Shown: in pieces, positions 45,372-53,773 of the stretch
How the letters are laid out: the number at the start of each line of letters is the position of its first letter
Position numbering within the stretch: position 1 is the stretch's first letter
NCBI RefSeq assembly: GCF_018362995.1
Contig: NZ_CP074372.1
Coordinates: forward strand, 4,944,468-5,008,467
Source of the DNA: Chryseobacterium indologenes
Lineage (GTDB): Bacteria; Bacteroidota; Bacteroidia; Flavobacteriales; Weeksellaceae
Length of the DNA stretch: 64,000 nucleotides
Direction of reading: 5' to 3'
Notes under the pieces: model-generated
Told to the model about the DNA's origin: nothing
Databases searched by the model: none
The model's input: the letters and a program-made list of their open reading frames with translations, nothing else
Position numbers and translations under genes: made by a program

Positions 45372-46679
45372 TTATAAAAAATCCGAGATTGAACGATCCT
45401 GCTGATCTTCAAATCTTCTGTTTTTCGATTCTCCGATTTTCTGTTGGGTATAAATACTGTTGTGTCCTGAAAGAAGATAAGATGCTACACAGGCAATAGC
45501 GACATAAACTCCACATTCTGCTCCGAATAATTCAATTCCCATCAGCATACAGGCTAGAGGAGTATTGGTTGCTCCGGCAAATACTGCTACAAATCCCATT
45601 CCTGCCAATAATCCGAATGGCAAAGGAATAAAGAGAGACAAAGCACTACCTAAAGTAGCTCCGATAAAGAACAACGGGGTAACTTCTCCACCTTTGAATC
45701 CTGCTGAAAGTGTAACAATAGTAAAAATCATTTTTAACGCAAAATCATACAAAGGAAGCTGTTTCTCAAAAGATTCCACAATCACAGGAACACCTAATCC
45801 GATATATCGGGTAGTACCCATCGCAAAAACTGCCATGGCAATAATAACTCCACCGACTACAGGACGAAGAGGCGGATATTTAATTTTTGATTTGAAAACA
45901 GAGCCTGCCCAATGAATAATCTTACTGAAAGCAGCAGCACAGACCCCGAAGATTATTCCTGCCAGAATACTGTATAGAATGGGTAAAAACTCCAGCTTAG
46001 GAATAAAGTCAATATGATAATGGGTATGTTTTACATTCCATAGATTTGTGGCCCAGTCCGCCAGAATAGCTGAAGCAAAAGCAGGGAATATCGCATTATA
46101 CCGTATTCTTCCGATCAGAAAAACCTCAAGTCCAAAAACAGCTCCAGCCAAAGGAGTCCCGAAAACAGAACCAAATCCGGCAGCAATGGCCGAAATAATC
46201 AATATTTTCCTTTCATTTCTGTCAAGTTTGAAAGGTCTGGTAAGCTGATCTGCTATAGCTCCTGCCATCTGAAGAGCTGTTCCTTCACGCCCTGCAGATC
46301 CTCCGAAGAAATGAGTTATCATTGTACCCAGATACACAAAAGGAGCCATTTTAAACGGAATAATTCCTTTGGGCTCATGAATGGTGTCAATCAACAAGTT
46401 GTTTCCAGCCTCAACATCTTTTCCAAAATAATAATAAAGAAGTCCTATCAGAAATCCTGCTACCGGAAGCAAAGCTATCAGCCAAAGATGGTTTTCCCTG
46501 AAATCTGTTGCCCATTCCAATGATTGCAGAAATCCTGCAGAAGCGGTTCCCACCAATGCACTGATAATGATGCTAATACATAACCATTTTAAAATATAAG
46601 GCAGAGCCGGAAATTTTCTGAAGAAAAAATGGGTGTGAAAAATTGCTTTTTTACCAAGTGTTCTTTGACTTTTTGACAT
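45372..46679 (-). CDS. CLC-F type fluoride/proton antiporter
   Basis: The 435-residue CLC channel/antiporter has about ten helices. The selectivity and gate segments read GGSAGREGTALQMAGAIADQ (GREGT rather than GREGP of chloride CLCs) and AGFKGGEVTPLFFIGATLGSAL. An early loop is AGNNLLIDTIHEPKG. This GREGT and NNL pattern is that of the CLC-F fluoride exporters. A fluoride riboswitch precedes the gene, so it should expel fluoride when intracellular F- rises. It has no partner genes. Confidence 0.9.
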   Translation of the reverse strand: MSKSQRTLGKKAIFHTHFFFRKFPALPYILKWLCISIIISALVGTASAGFLQSLEWATDFRENHLWLIALLPVAGFLIGLLYYYFGKDVEAGNNLLIDTIHEPKGIIPFKMAPFVYLGTMITHFFGGSAGREGTALQMAGAIADQLTRPFKLDRNERKILIISAIAAGFGSVFGTPLAGAVFGLEVFLIGRIRYNAIFPAFASAILADWATNLWNVKHTHYHIDFIPKLEFLPILYSILAGIIFGVCAAAFSKIIHWAGSVFKSKIKYPPLRPVVGGVIIAMAVFAMGTTRYIGLGVPVIVESFEKQLPLYDFALKMIFTIVTLSAGFKGGEVTPLFFIGATLGSALSLFIPLPFGLLAGMGFVAVFAGATNTPLACMLMGIELFGAECGVYVAIACVASYLLSGHNSIYTQQKIGESKNRRFEDQQDRSISDFL

Positions 46680-46683
46680 AATA

Positions 46684-46776
46684 ATCCTGATTAGTTATTT
46701 GTTAATAATCTTTTAATCAGGCGTCATCAGCTTTTGTAAAGCGGTTGGGTAAGGAAGAACACCATTTCCTTTGAGG
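46684..46776 (-). promoter_or_regulatory. fluoride riboswitch (crcB motif) with translation-type expression platform
   Basis: On the minus strand the aptamer reads GGAAATGGTGTTCTTCC, then CCCAACCGCTTT, and AAAGCTGATGACGCC, the order of conserved blocks in crcB-motif RNA (GG..ATGG.GTTC..CC, AACCGC, TGATGACGCC). Just after it, CCTGATTA (46714-46721) can pair with TAATCAGG (46686-46693), which contains the AGG just before the CLC start. With fluoride the CC would be held in the aptamer and the ribosome site freed. The mechanism is inference; the aptamer call is by sequence pattern. Confidence 0.88.
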
Positions 46777-46779
46777 GTA

Positions 46780-46787
46780 CAAATATA
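46780..46787 (-). promoter_or_regulatory. -7 box of the riboswitch transcript
   Basis: On the minus strand TATATTTG fits TAnnTTTG and lies just upstream of the aptamer. The expected -33 region falls inside the AAAAGAT array. Confidence 0.6.
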
Positions 46788-46799
46788 TGAATTATGGTA

Positions 46800-46890
46800 A
46801 AAAGATAAAAGATAAAAGATAAAAGATAAAAGATAAAAGATAAAAGATAAAAGATAAAAGATAAAAGATAAAAGATAAAAGATAAAAGAT
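46800..46890. repeat. heptamer array AAAAGAT x13
   Basis: Thirteen perfect tandem copies (91 bases) lie immediately upstream of the CLC-F/riboswitch promoter. The perfect sequence suggests recent expansion and likely length variation between strains. Confidence 0.97.
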
Positions 46891-46915
46891 CTTGTCGTTA
46901 AAATTCAATAGAGGT

Positions 46916-46965
46916 GGGCTTTAGCCCGCCCACATCAATTTAACACTTTGCACCGGCTTTAGCCC
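46916..46965. repeat. two copies of a GGCTTTAGCCC palindrome
   Basis: GGGCTTTAGCCC (46916-46927, extended by flanking GTGGGC/GCCCGC bases) and GGCTTTAGCCC (46955-46965) are 28 bases apart in the gap after the GLPGLI gene. They may form a small structured repeat; no T-tract follows. Confidence 0.5.
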
Positions 46966-46986
46966 AAACTTAAATAAATCAGAGTT

Positions 46987-47826
46987 TTAATAGATTGGAT
47001 AATGTATAGCCTTATCGATTTCGAGCGGGTTGTTGTATTTTCTTATCACTTCCTGCATGTTTTTGGTCTGAGTGTTTAGCTCATCTACGTTGCGAATCTC
47101 TTTTCCGTTGATATTTATTTTCAGGTCGTTGTTGGATTTACTGAAGTTATTTCTTTCAAACGCAAAAGGATCATTGTAAAACTCCATGATCAGCTTATGC
47201 TTCTGCTTTTCATTGATGGGAATAGCTTTGTTACCGAAATTGGATTCAAGAAAGTCATCAGTCGGGTATACTTCCGGCAGTTCCTGACTTTTGATAAGAT
47301 GATAAATGAAATTTTTCTTTGTGTCAGATAGTTCAAATATTAAACCCGGAAGCCCGCGTAATTTAAAAGGACCTTCATTGAACGGAATATCTTTACAGAA
47401 CCAGGCTGTCCAGTTTCTACCTCCGAATTGGGTTGTAGCTTTTTGCAAGGTATAGCTGTCTGCTTTTTTGGTTTCACTCGAAATTGTCCAGTTTATTTTA
47501 TCTGTAGTTTTAAAAGAATAGTATCCATTTTTGATGTTGATGAAATTTTCGTTCTCAAAAGAATTAATCTTTCGTTTCACCACCTGTCCGGACATATCCG
47601 TATGACTGCTATTCATCCCGAATTTTTTATTTAAAGAATCTGTCGTCATAAGATTTTTTCCGTAAAACTTCACCTCTTTTGGGGTAATGTCCAGTATCAT
47701 ATTTAACTTCTCATAAGTAGTTTCTGTAGAATCCATCTTATATTGCAGTTCATAAATAAACCGATGCATCTGCGACTGGACCAACGCTATCATCAGCAAT
47801 GTCATTAAGGTAAAAGTACTTTTCAT
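46987..47826 (-). CDS. GLPGLI family secreted protein
   Basis: This 279-residue exported protein has a signal peptide ending near VQSQ, the family opening HRFIYELQYKMDSTETTYEKLNM and the diagnostic GPFKLRGLPGLIFELSDTKKNF segment (about residues 158-179) with TAWFCKDIPFNEGP before it. GLPGLI proteins are abundant in Flavobacteriia; their function is unknown. Monocistronic. Confidence 0.93.
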   Translation of the reverse strand: MKSTFTLMTLLMIALVQSQMHRFIYELQYKMDSTETTYEKLNMILDITPKEVKFYGKNLMTTDSLNKKFGMNSSHTDMSGQVVKRKINSFENENFINIKNGYYSFKTTDKINWTISSETKKADSYTLQKATTQFGGRNWTAWFCKDIPFNEGPFKLRGLPGLIFELSDTKKNFIYHLIKSQELPEVYPTDDFLESNFGNKAIPINEKQKHKLIMEFYNDPFAFERNNFSKSNNDLKININGKEIRNVDELNTQTKNMQEVIRKYNNPLEIDKAIHYPIY

Positions 47827-47845
47827 ATAATGTGGTTAGTTGTGT

Positions 47846-47932
47846 AAATAGTTGCTGGTTGTTAGTTGCCCACAACCTTAAACTCTAAACTTTAAACCCG
47901 CGCACCCCGCATCTCGTCTCTATAAAAACGGT
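47846..47932. repeat. degenerate heptamer tract
   Basis: In 7-base steps: GTTGCTG, GTTGTTA, GTTGCCC, ACAACCT, TAAACTC, TAAACTT, TAAACCC, GCGCACC, CCGCATC, TCGTCTC. It fills the gap between the GLPGLI gene and the thioesterase, with G/T-rich left and C-rich right. Confidence 0.75.
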
Positions 47933-48387
47933 TTCATCTCATCCTCAATCTGCGTTCTCAGCTCCATCAGACGTTTAGCATAGATTTCCTGTTGTTTTTC
48001 TTCCTCTGTTTCCGGAATCCATTTCGGTACCGGAAGTTTTTTCCCATTTTCATCTACGGCAACAAAAACGATGATACAGTGTGTTTTTTTCTCAAAATTC
48101 GGCTGCTTCAGGTTTCTTGAAAAAACATTGATGGCGATATGCATGCTTGAGGTTCCGGTGTAGATCACCTGCGCATCCACTTTTACCACTTCACCAATTT
48201 TAATAGGGTCATAAAAACGGATTCCGCCTACATATACGGTGACGGAATAATTACCACTCCAGGTTGTCGCACATGCATAACCGGCCTGGTCAATCCATTT
48301 CATAACACTTCCTCCATGTACATTTCCTCCGTAATTCACATCTGAAGGCTCCGAAATAAACTGAAAAGTAATAGGCTTGTTCTGCAT
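47920..48387 (-). CDS. acyl-CoA thioesterase, hotdog fold
   Basis: The 155-residue cytoplasmic hotdog protein resembles YciA/BFIT-type acyl-CoA thioesterases. It has N-terminal FQFISEPSDVNYGGNVHGGSVMKWIDQAGYACA (catalytic Asn/Asp region), SVTVYVGGIRFYDPIKIGE and FVAVDENGKKLPVPKWIPE. It hydrolyses acyl-CoA to free acid and CoA, probably of medium or long chain. Its 3' end overlaps the repeat tract. No operon partner. Confidence 0.9.
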   Translation of the reverse strand: MQNKPITFQFISEPSDVNYGGNVHGGSVMKWIDQAGYACATTWSGNYSVTVYVGGIRFYDPIKIGEVVKVDAQVIYTGTSSMHIAINVFSRNLKQPNFEKKTHCIIVFVAVDENGKKLPVPKWIPETEEEKQQEIYAKRLMELRTQIEDEMKPFL

Positions 48388-48508
48388 CTTTATAAAATTT
48401 GAATAAAGTTATTTAATAATTTCCAAAGTTTTAGATTAAATCCTACTTTTGGAAGACGAAACTTTCAATGAAAGAGAATTTTAACCCATAACAGACTTAG
48501 AAACCGTA

Positions 48509-48865
48509 ATGAAGAAAGTATTTTATCTCAACACATGTGATACCTGCAGAAAAATTTTAGCCCAATTCGATCTTACAGACTGGGAACTTCGAGAAATCAA
48601 AAAAGAGCCGATCACGAAAGAAGAATTGGCAGAAATGCATAAAAAAACAAAATCATACGAAGCATTGTTCAGCAGAAAATCTACTCAGATCAAATTGAGA
48701 GGTTTGGATGTAAAATCATTGACTGAGAAAGATTTTAAAGAGTTGCTGCTGGATCATTATACCTTTTTGAAAAGACCTGTTTTTATTACAGACAAAGAGA
48801 TCTTTGTTGGAAATGATAAGAAGAATGTTGAAGAACTTCAGAAATTCTTTGGGGTAAGCGAATAA
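48509..48865 (+). CDS. ArsC/Spx-family thioredoxin-fold protein
   Basis: This 118-residue protein of the ArsC-like family (ArsC, Spx, YffB) opens VFYLNTCDTCRKIL, giving a CxxC (Cys10, Cys13), then KKEPITKEELAEM, and FLKRPVFITDKEIFVG, where Arg-Pro is conserved in the family. It lacks a clear arsenate three-cysteine relay and no ars operon is present, so it is more likely YffB-like than a true arsenate reductase. A strong terminator follows. Confidence 0.85.
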   Translation: MKKVFYLNTCDTCRKILAQFDLTDWELREIKKEPITKEELAEMHKKTKSYEALFSRKSTQIKLRGLDVKSLTEKDFKELLLDHYTFLKRPVFITDKEIFVGNDKKNVEELQKFFGVSE

Positions 48866-48887
48866 ATAAGACTTTAAATAGTTGATG

Positions 48888-48930
48888 TATCCGGCTCAAT
48901 AATAATTCATTATTGAGCCGGATATTTTAT
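48888..48930 (+). terminator. terminator of the ArsC-like gene
   Basis: TATCCGGCTCAATAAT and ATTATTGAGCCGGATA form a 16-bp perfect stem, then TTTTAT. Confidence 0.9.
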
Positions 48931-49000
48931 ATGTGTATTGTAAGTGTTTGATTTTTAATACTATTTATGACTATATTTATAATCGCCAAAAATTTACAAT

Positions 49001-49186
49001 ATGAAAACAAACTTTTCAAAAACAAAGAAACTGAGCAGATCAGAGTTAAAAGAGATGAGTGGAGGAATTGCTTTCATTCCTCCTTGCAGTATTTTATGCG
49101 GGCCTGCCGGAGGAGTGATTTCTACCCGACCTGGAATAGGAGACGCCTGTAATGCAGACCGTTCAATTTGCTGTATCTGCTACTAA
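49001..49186 (+). CDS. second bacteriocin-like double-glycine peptide with six cysteines
   Basis: The 61-residue precursor has a leader MKTNFSKTKKLSRSELKEMS then Gly21-Gly22. The 39-residue core has Cys at core positions 7, 11, 28, 35, 36 and 38 (PPCSILCG, DAC, SICCICY). It shares the leader pattern (LSRSELKEMSGG against KLRKQDLKNIVGG) with the 43031 peptide, but the cores are unrelated. A TTTG-N21-TATATTTA promoter-like sequence lies upstream. There are no exporter or maturation genes nearby. Confidence 0.8.
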   Translation: MKTNFSKTKKLSRSELKEMSGGIAFIPPCSILCGPAGGVISTRPGIGDACNADRSICCICY

Positions 49187-49188
49187 AC

Positions 49189-49225
49189 AAAAAGAGGCTG
49201 TAATCTAAATTACAGCCTCTTTTTA
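49189..49225. terminator. bidirectional terminator between the peptide gene and gcvT
   Basis: AAAAAGAGGCTGTAA and TTACAGCCTCTTTTT form a 15-bp perfect stem between convergent genes. Confidence 0.92.
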
Positions 49226-49239
49226 TATCTTTTGAACAA

Positions 49240-50316
49240 TTATACAAAAGGAGCTTTTACCACTTTTGCAGGAATGTTTTTGTTTCTTACCTGAATAAAG
49301 ATCTCAGATCCTAATTTGAAATGAGGCTTGTCTACATATGCAAGACCCAATCCGATTTTCTTCATTGGAGACTGTGTTCCGGAAGTTACTTTCCCGATTA
49401 CATTTCCTTCAGCATCTACTACAGGATAATCATGTCTTGGAACTCCTTTGTCTGTAAGTTCGAAACCAACTAGTTTTCTTGTAACTCCTTCCTCTTTTTG
49501 TTTTGCGAAAACATCTTTAGAAACAAAATCTTTATCAAACTTAGTAATCCATCCTAAACCAGCTTCGATAGGCGAAGTCGTATCATCGATATCATTTCCG
49601 TACAGACAGAATCCTTTTTCTAATCTTAAAGTATCTCTGGCAGCCAATCCGCAAGGAATAATTCCTTCTTCTTTACCAGCTTCCATCACAGCGTCCCAAA
49701 GTTTTTCAGCACTTGCATTGTTGAAATAAATCTCAAAACCACCGCTTCCTGTGTATCCTGTGTTTGAAATGATCACATTATTTTCTCCTGCAACAGTTCC
49801 TACTGTAAAGTGGTAGTAAGGAATTTCTGAAAGATTTACTTCTGTAAGTTTTTGAAGGATTTCAGTAGCTTTAGGCCCCTGAACTGCCAATAATGACATC
49901 TCATCAGAAGCATTGGTCATTTTAGCCCCGAAAGTATTGTATTTTGAAATATGATTCCAGTCTTTATCAATGTTGGAAGCGTTCACAACCACGAAATATT
50001 TGTCATCTTCCATTTTGTAAACGATAAGGTCATCTACAATTCCGCCGTTTTCGTTGGGAAGACAAGAATATTGAGCTTTTCCGTTTTCAAGAGCATCTAC
50101 ATTATTGGTAGTTACATACTGTAAAAGGTCTTTTGAACCCGGCCCTTCGATGAAAAACTGTCCCATGTGGGAAACATCAAATAATCCTGCTTTTTCTCTT
50201 ACTGCAAAGTGCTCTTCTGTAACCCCTGAATATTGAACAGGCATTTCAAAACCTGCGAAAGGTACGATCTTAGCTCCCAAAGAAACATGTTTGTCGTACA
50301 AGGCTGTTTTCTTCAT
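49240..50316 (-). CDS. gcvT: aminomethyltransferase (glycine cleavage T protein)
   Basis: In the glycine cleavage system, T protein transfers the methylene from aminomethyl-lipoyl H protein to tetrahydrofolate. The 358-residue protein opens [29 protein letters not shown], has [16 protein letters not shown], the folate-site Asp region [28 protein letters not shown] and [15 protein letters not shown]. LipB in this window would supply octanoyl groups to the H protein. The other gcv genes are not nearby. It probably shares an operon with the next two genes. Confidence 0.97.
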   Translation of the reverse strand: MKKTALYDKHVSLGAKIVPFAGFEMPVQYSGVTEEHFAVREKAGLFDVSHMGQFFIEGPGSKDLLQYVTTNNVDALENGKAQYSCLPNENGGIVDDLIVYKMEDDKYFVVVNASNIDKDWNHISKYNTFGAKMTNASDEMSLLAVQGPKATEILQKLTEVNLSEIPYYHFTVGTVAGENNVIISNTGYTGSGGFEIYFNNASAEKLWDAVMEAGKEEGIIPCGLAARDTLRLEKGFCLYGNDIDDTTSPIEAGLGWITKFDKDFVSKDVFAKQKEEGVTRKLVGFELTDKGVPRHDYPVVDAEGNVIGKVTSGTQSPMKKIGLGLAYVDKPHFKLGSEIFIQVRNKNIPAKVVKAPFV

Positions 50317-50325
50317 ATTTAATTT

Positions 50326-50799
50326 TTATTTCTTTATTTTAAAACTGTTAAAAGTCTCATTGAATTGGGTCATATAGTTTCCGTTCCAGAATTTCTGGCC
50401 ACAGTTGATGGAAACTAAATATAAGTTTTTGTCTTTTTGAAAAACTTTGGTTATCCAGAACAGCTTCTCTTTTTCATCAAAGTGTTCATACACATATTCT
50501 GTGTATCCTTTCTGTCCCTTTTTATCTTTCACTTTATTCTCCTGATCCTGTGACTGATAAAGTGCCAGGATGAATTTTTTTACTTCTTCTTTAGGAAGTG
50601 TCAGATCATGATATTCCGAAATTGTAATGGCTCCTATCTGGCTGGTAGGAAAAATATTGATGATCTCGCTGTCATTTGTAGATTTCCAGCCGTCCGGAAC
50701 ATTAATAGAGTAGTTGGGACTTTCATATACTTTTGCTTTTTGGGCAAAAAACAGACTTCCCGTTAAGATTGCAGAAAAAAACAATATTTTCTTCATCAT
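50326..50799 (-). CDS. hypothetical secreted protein
   Basis: The 157-residue protein has a signal peptide (KKILFFSAILTGSLFFAQ) and a small alpha/beta domain starting YESPNYSINVPDGWKST, a pattern seen in PsbP-like or YbjP-like exported proteins but not specific. No enzyme motif. It lies 9 bases upstream of gcvT and directly after idi (no gap), so it is in an idi-hypothetical-gcvT transcript. Confidence 0.75.
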   Translation of the reverse strand: MMKKILFFSAILTGSLFFAQKAKVYESPNYSINVPDGWKSTNDSEIINIFPTSQIGAITISEYHDLTLPKEEVKKFILALYQSQDQENKVKDKKGQKGYTEYVYEHFDEKEKLFWITKVFQKDKNLYLVSINCGQKFWNGNYMTQFNETFNSFKIKK

Positions 50800-51309
50800 T
50801 TAAAAATGGTGTTTATATTCTTCGAGGATAATTTTGAACCATTCTGTAAAGTTTTCAGGATGTTCAGAGATTTCTTTATCGAGATTTTCAGGGGAAATGA
50901 ATCTGACATCTTCCACTTCTTCTTTATTCAGATTGAAATCAGCTTCATAGTTTCCCACAAATACGTGATCCAGCTCGTGCTCCCAAAGGCCGCTGCCAAC
51001 ATCTGCTTTATAAATAAAATTGAATTTTTCTGAAAGTTCTGTCTCTATTCCAAGCTCTTCCTTTAGTCTGCGCAGGGCCCCTTCCTTATAAGTTTCCCTA
51101 TCTCTTGGATGTGAGCACACCGCATTGGTCCATTGATTGGGAGAATGGTATTTTCCTGAAGCCCTTTTCTGAAGAAGCATTTCTCCTTTACTGTTGAACA
51201 GAAATACAGAAAAAGCACGGTGCAACAGGCCATTGACGTGAGCCTGCTGTTTTTCCATCAGCCCTAAAACCTCATCTTCAGGATTTACTAAAACGACAAA
51301 TTCTTCCAT
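50800..51309 (-). CDS. idi: isopentenyl-diphosphate delta-isomerase type I
   Basis: It interconverts isopentenyl and dimethylallyl diphosphate for isoprenoid (menaquinone, carotenoid) synthesis. This 169-residue Nudix-fold enzyme has active-site Cys65 in NQWTNAVCSHPRDRET, the Nudix-like EGALRRLKEELGIE, and the second catalytic Glu in GLWEHELDHVF (110-112). The metal ligands are in place. It is the first gene of the minus-strand cluster; 316 AT-rich bases lie between it and the next divergent gene. Confidence 0.95.
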   Translation of the reverse strand: MEEFVVLVNPEDEVLGLMEKQQAHVNGLLHRAFSVFLFNSKGEMLLQKRASGKYHSPNQWTNAVCSHPRDRETYKEGALRRLKEELGIETELSEKFNFIYKADVGSGLWEHELDHVFVGNYEADFNLNKEEVEDVRFISPENLDKEISEHPENFTEWFKIILEEYKHHF

Positions 51310-51625
51310 TCCTACAAATGTAAGAGTAATAAATGTATTTTGGAAATTTTTAGATAAACATCATGCTTTTTGTAGTAATCCTGAGAAAGTAGAGAATGCT
51401 TTTTTATAAATTTGCAAATTTACTTTTGCTTTTTGGCTATTCTTATATATTAATCATAAAAAGAAATATCAAAACGAAAAATTTTAACTATTTGAGATGA
51501 AATGGTTGATAAAATATTGATATTATTCTTCAAATACTACTTTTTGTAGTATATTTTTAACTTAAACTAAGATTAACGTGCCTGATAGTTGTAAAAACGC
51601 TAACTTTGTTACTTAATATTTAGTA
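51310..51625. other. 316-base intergenic region without genes
   Basis: No open frame of interest is seen. A stem ATACTAC/GTAGTAT followed by TATTTTT lies at 51533-51552, and TAACTTTG (51601-51608) is a -7 box 17 bases before the HAD gene. The sequence is otherwise AT-rich divergent promoter DNA. Confidence 0.5.
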
Positions 51626-52036
51626 ATGGAATTAGAATACATTGAACACATTAGTCCTATTCTAAAGGATGGCGTAAAAAATTACTTAATAGATATCGAC
51701 GGAACCATTACAGATGACGTTCCAAACGAAGAACCGGAAAGAATGGTTACCTGCGAACCTTATCCTGATGCACTGGAAACTGTCAACAGATGGTATGATG
51801 AAGGGCACCAGATCTGCTTTTTTACTTCAAGAACCGAAAATCTGAAACAAATCACTATTGACTGGCTGGATAAGCATGGTTTCAAATACCACAGCGTACT
51901 TTGCGGAAAACCAAGAGGAGGAAATTATCACTGGATAGACAATCACCTGGTAAGAGCTACAAGATACAAAGGAAGATTTACGGATTTGGTAGAAAAACAA
52001 GTGACCATTGAAGTATTCAAAGAAGACGGCGAATAA
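51626..52036 (+). CDS. HAD-superfamily phosphatase-like protein
   Basis: This small HAD protein of 136 residues has motif I YLIDIDGTITDD (Asp23, Asp25), motif II in QICFFTSRTENL and a motif III/IV-like region KPRGGNYHWIDNH. This matches small HAD proteins of Flavobacteriia that automated annotation often calls phosphoheptose isomerase, although the fold is HAD. The substrate is unknown. serA-like gene follows after 87 bases. Confidence 0.78.
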   Translation: MELEYIEHISPILKDGVKNYLIDIDGTITDDVPNEEPERMVTCEPYPDALETVNRWYDEGHQICFFTSRTENLKQITIDWLDKHGFKYHSVLCGKPRGGNYHWIDNHLVRATRYKGRFTDLVEKQVTIEVFKEDGE

Positions 52037-52123
52037 AAATATAATTCAAAGATTTAAAGATTAAATGCGAACCCGGTTCCTTTAATTTTTAAATCTTTCA
52101 TTTTTTAATATACTCGATATTTT

Positions 52124-53083
52124 ATGAAAGTTTTAGCAAACGACGGCCTGGATCAATCCGGAATAGATGCATTGACAGAAAAAGGCTTTGAAGTGATTAC
52201 TACAAAAGTTCCACAGGAGTTTTTGGTAGATTATATTAACGAGCACAAAATCCGTACTCTATTGGTGAGAAGTGCTACGCAGGTAAGAAAAGATATTATT
52301 GACGGATGCCCATCTATCGACATTATTGGAAGAGGTGGAGTAGGTATGGATAATATTGATGTAGACTATGCAAGAGAAAAAGGAATCCACGTGATCAATA
52401 CTCCTTCTGCTTCTTCGGAATCGGTAGCTGAGCTTGTTTTTGCTCATTTATTTTCCGGAGCAAGATTTCTTCAGGATTCTAACAGAAAAATGCCTTTGGT
52501 AGGAGATACTGAATTTTCAGGTCTTAAAAAAGCTTATGCTGCCGGTATTGAACTGAGAGGAAAGACGATTGGTATCGTGGGAATGGGAAGAATCGGGCAG
52601 GAAGTGGCAAGAATTGCTTTAGGACTTGGGATGAGAGTGGTTGCTGCTGATAATAATGTAGGAAAAGCGAGTATCAAAGTAAAGTTTTATAACAACCAGT
52701 TTATCAATGTTGATATCGAAACTGAGCCATTGCAGGAGGTTTTAAAGCATTCAGACTTTATTACGCTGCATGTTCCGGCTCAAAAGGATGGCTATATGAT
52801 TGGTCAGAATGAATTTGAAATCATGAAAGACGGAGTAGCTGTTGTGAACTGTTCCAGAGGAGGAGTTATTGATGAAGCAGCTTTAATTCAGGCCTTAGAT
52901 TCCGGAAAAGTAAGATTTGCCGGATTGGATGTTTTCATTAATGAACCAACACCTTCTAAGGAAATTCTTAATCATTCTAAAATCTCTCTTACCCCTCACA
53001 CGGGAGCTTCTACTCTTGAAGCACAGGACAGAATTGGGCTTTCTTTGGCTGAGCAGATTTCAAGTATTTTACAGATTCAATAA
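52124..53083 (+). CDS. serA: D-3-phosphoglycerate dehydrogenase (short form)
   Basis: This D-2-hydroxyacid dehydrogenase has 319 residues and no ACT domain. It has the NAD loop GIVGMGRIGQEVA (150-162), the substrate Arg in VNCSRGGVIDEAAL, Glu in GLDVFINEPTPS and His in SLTPHTGAST. It contains TEPLQEVLKHSDFITLHVPAQKDGYM. Its length and motifs fit SerA of Flavobacteriia, the first serine-pathway enzyme. Other 2-hydroxyacid dehydrogenases share these motifs, so the specificity is likely but not proved. Confidence 0.85.
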   Translation: MKVLANDGLDQSGIDALTEKGFEVITTKVPQEFLVDYINEHKIRTLLVRSATQVRKDIIDGCPSIDIIGRGGVGMDNIDVDYAREKGIHVINTPSASSESVAELVFAHLFSGARFLQDSNRKMPLVGDTEFSGLKKAYAAGIELRGKTIGIVGMGRIGQEVARIALGLGMRVVAADNNVGKASIKVKFYNNQFINVDIETEPLQEVLKHSDFITLHVPAQKDGYMIGQNEFEIMKDGVAVVNCSRGGVIDEAALIQALDSGKVRFAGLDVFINEPTPSKEILNHSKISLTPHTGASTLEAQDRIGLSLAEQISSILQIQ

Positions 53084-53102
53084 TTGAATGATATTATACA
53101 AC

Positions 53103-53134
53103 AAAAGCACCTCAAGTTGAGGTGCTTTTTTATT
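53103..53134. terminator. terminator between serA and mscL
   Basis: AAAAGCACCTCAA and TTGAGGTGCTTTT pair with T runs on both strands, between convergent genes. Confidence 0.9.
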
Positions 53135-53150
53135 TTGAATTTTTGTCAGA

Positions 53151-53528
53151 TTATATATTTTTGCTTTTCAACAAATCTCTGATCTCTGTCAGTAGTTTTT
53201 GATCCTCTGTAGGTCCTGCAGGAGCCGGAGCATCTTTTTTGTTGACTTTATTGGCTAGTTTGATGATCCAGAAAAGAACCATGGCAATACAAAGGAAGCT
53301 GATTACTGCTGAAAGGAAATTTCCATACGCAACCCCGTTCCATGTAAGTTTTGCAATATTTTCTGCGCCGGCTGCTTTTAATGCCGGATTCAGTATCAGA
53401 GGAGTGATTACATCTTCTACCAAAGACGAAACAATTTTACCAAATGCTGCACCAATGATCACACCGACAGCAAGATCGAGAACATTCCCCTTAAAGGCAA
53501 ACTCTTTAAATTCTTTTACAAATCCCAT
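53151..53528 (-). CDS. mscL: large-conductance mechanosensitive channel
   Basis: This tension-gated inner-membrane channel protects against osmotic downshock. The 125-residue protein has the N-terminal helix GFVKEFKEFAFKGNVLDLAVGVIIGAAFGKIVSSLVEDVITPLI (first helix and pore region), a short loop, the second helix FLSAVISFLCIAMVLFWIIKL and a C-terminal helix bundle (EDQKLLTEIRDLLK). This is a standard MscL. The divergent 245-base gap to nnr contains no other gene. Confidence 0.97.
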   Translation of the reverse strand: MGFVKEFKEFAFKGNVLDLAVGVIIGAAFGKIVSSLVEDVITPLILNPALKAAGAENIAKLTWNGVAYGNFLSAVISFLCIAMVLFWIIKLANKVNKKDAPAPAGPTEDQKLLTEIRDLLKSKNI

Positions 53529-53773
53529 AATTTATATTTTTTTAATTAGTATATACACAAAAATATAATTAAAAAATGTAAAAAACACTACTTTTTATAG
53601 TTTTTTATTCCCAAAACATTGAGTTTTATGATGAATTCATAGAATTGGATTTAATGAATATTTTAGCTTTATACAGATACTTTATTTCATTCATGAGGTC
53701 TCCTTATTTTTATTATTGACGTGATACCATAATGAAAAATCTTTTGTAATTTGCTTAAAAGTTTGTTTCACCT

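Noticed and set aside
46800..46890. CRISPR-like array
   Set aside because: Units are 7 bp, directly adjacent and identical, with no spacers; no cas genes in the window.
48509..48865. Arsenate reductase in an ars operon
   Set aside because: Only the ArsC-like fold with a CxxC is present; no arsB, acr3 or arsR nearby.
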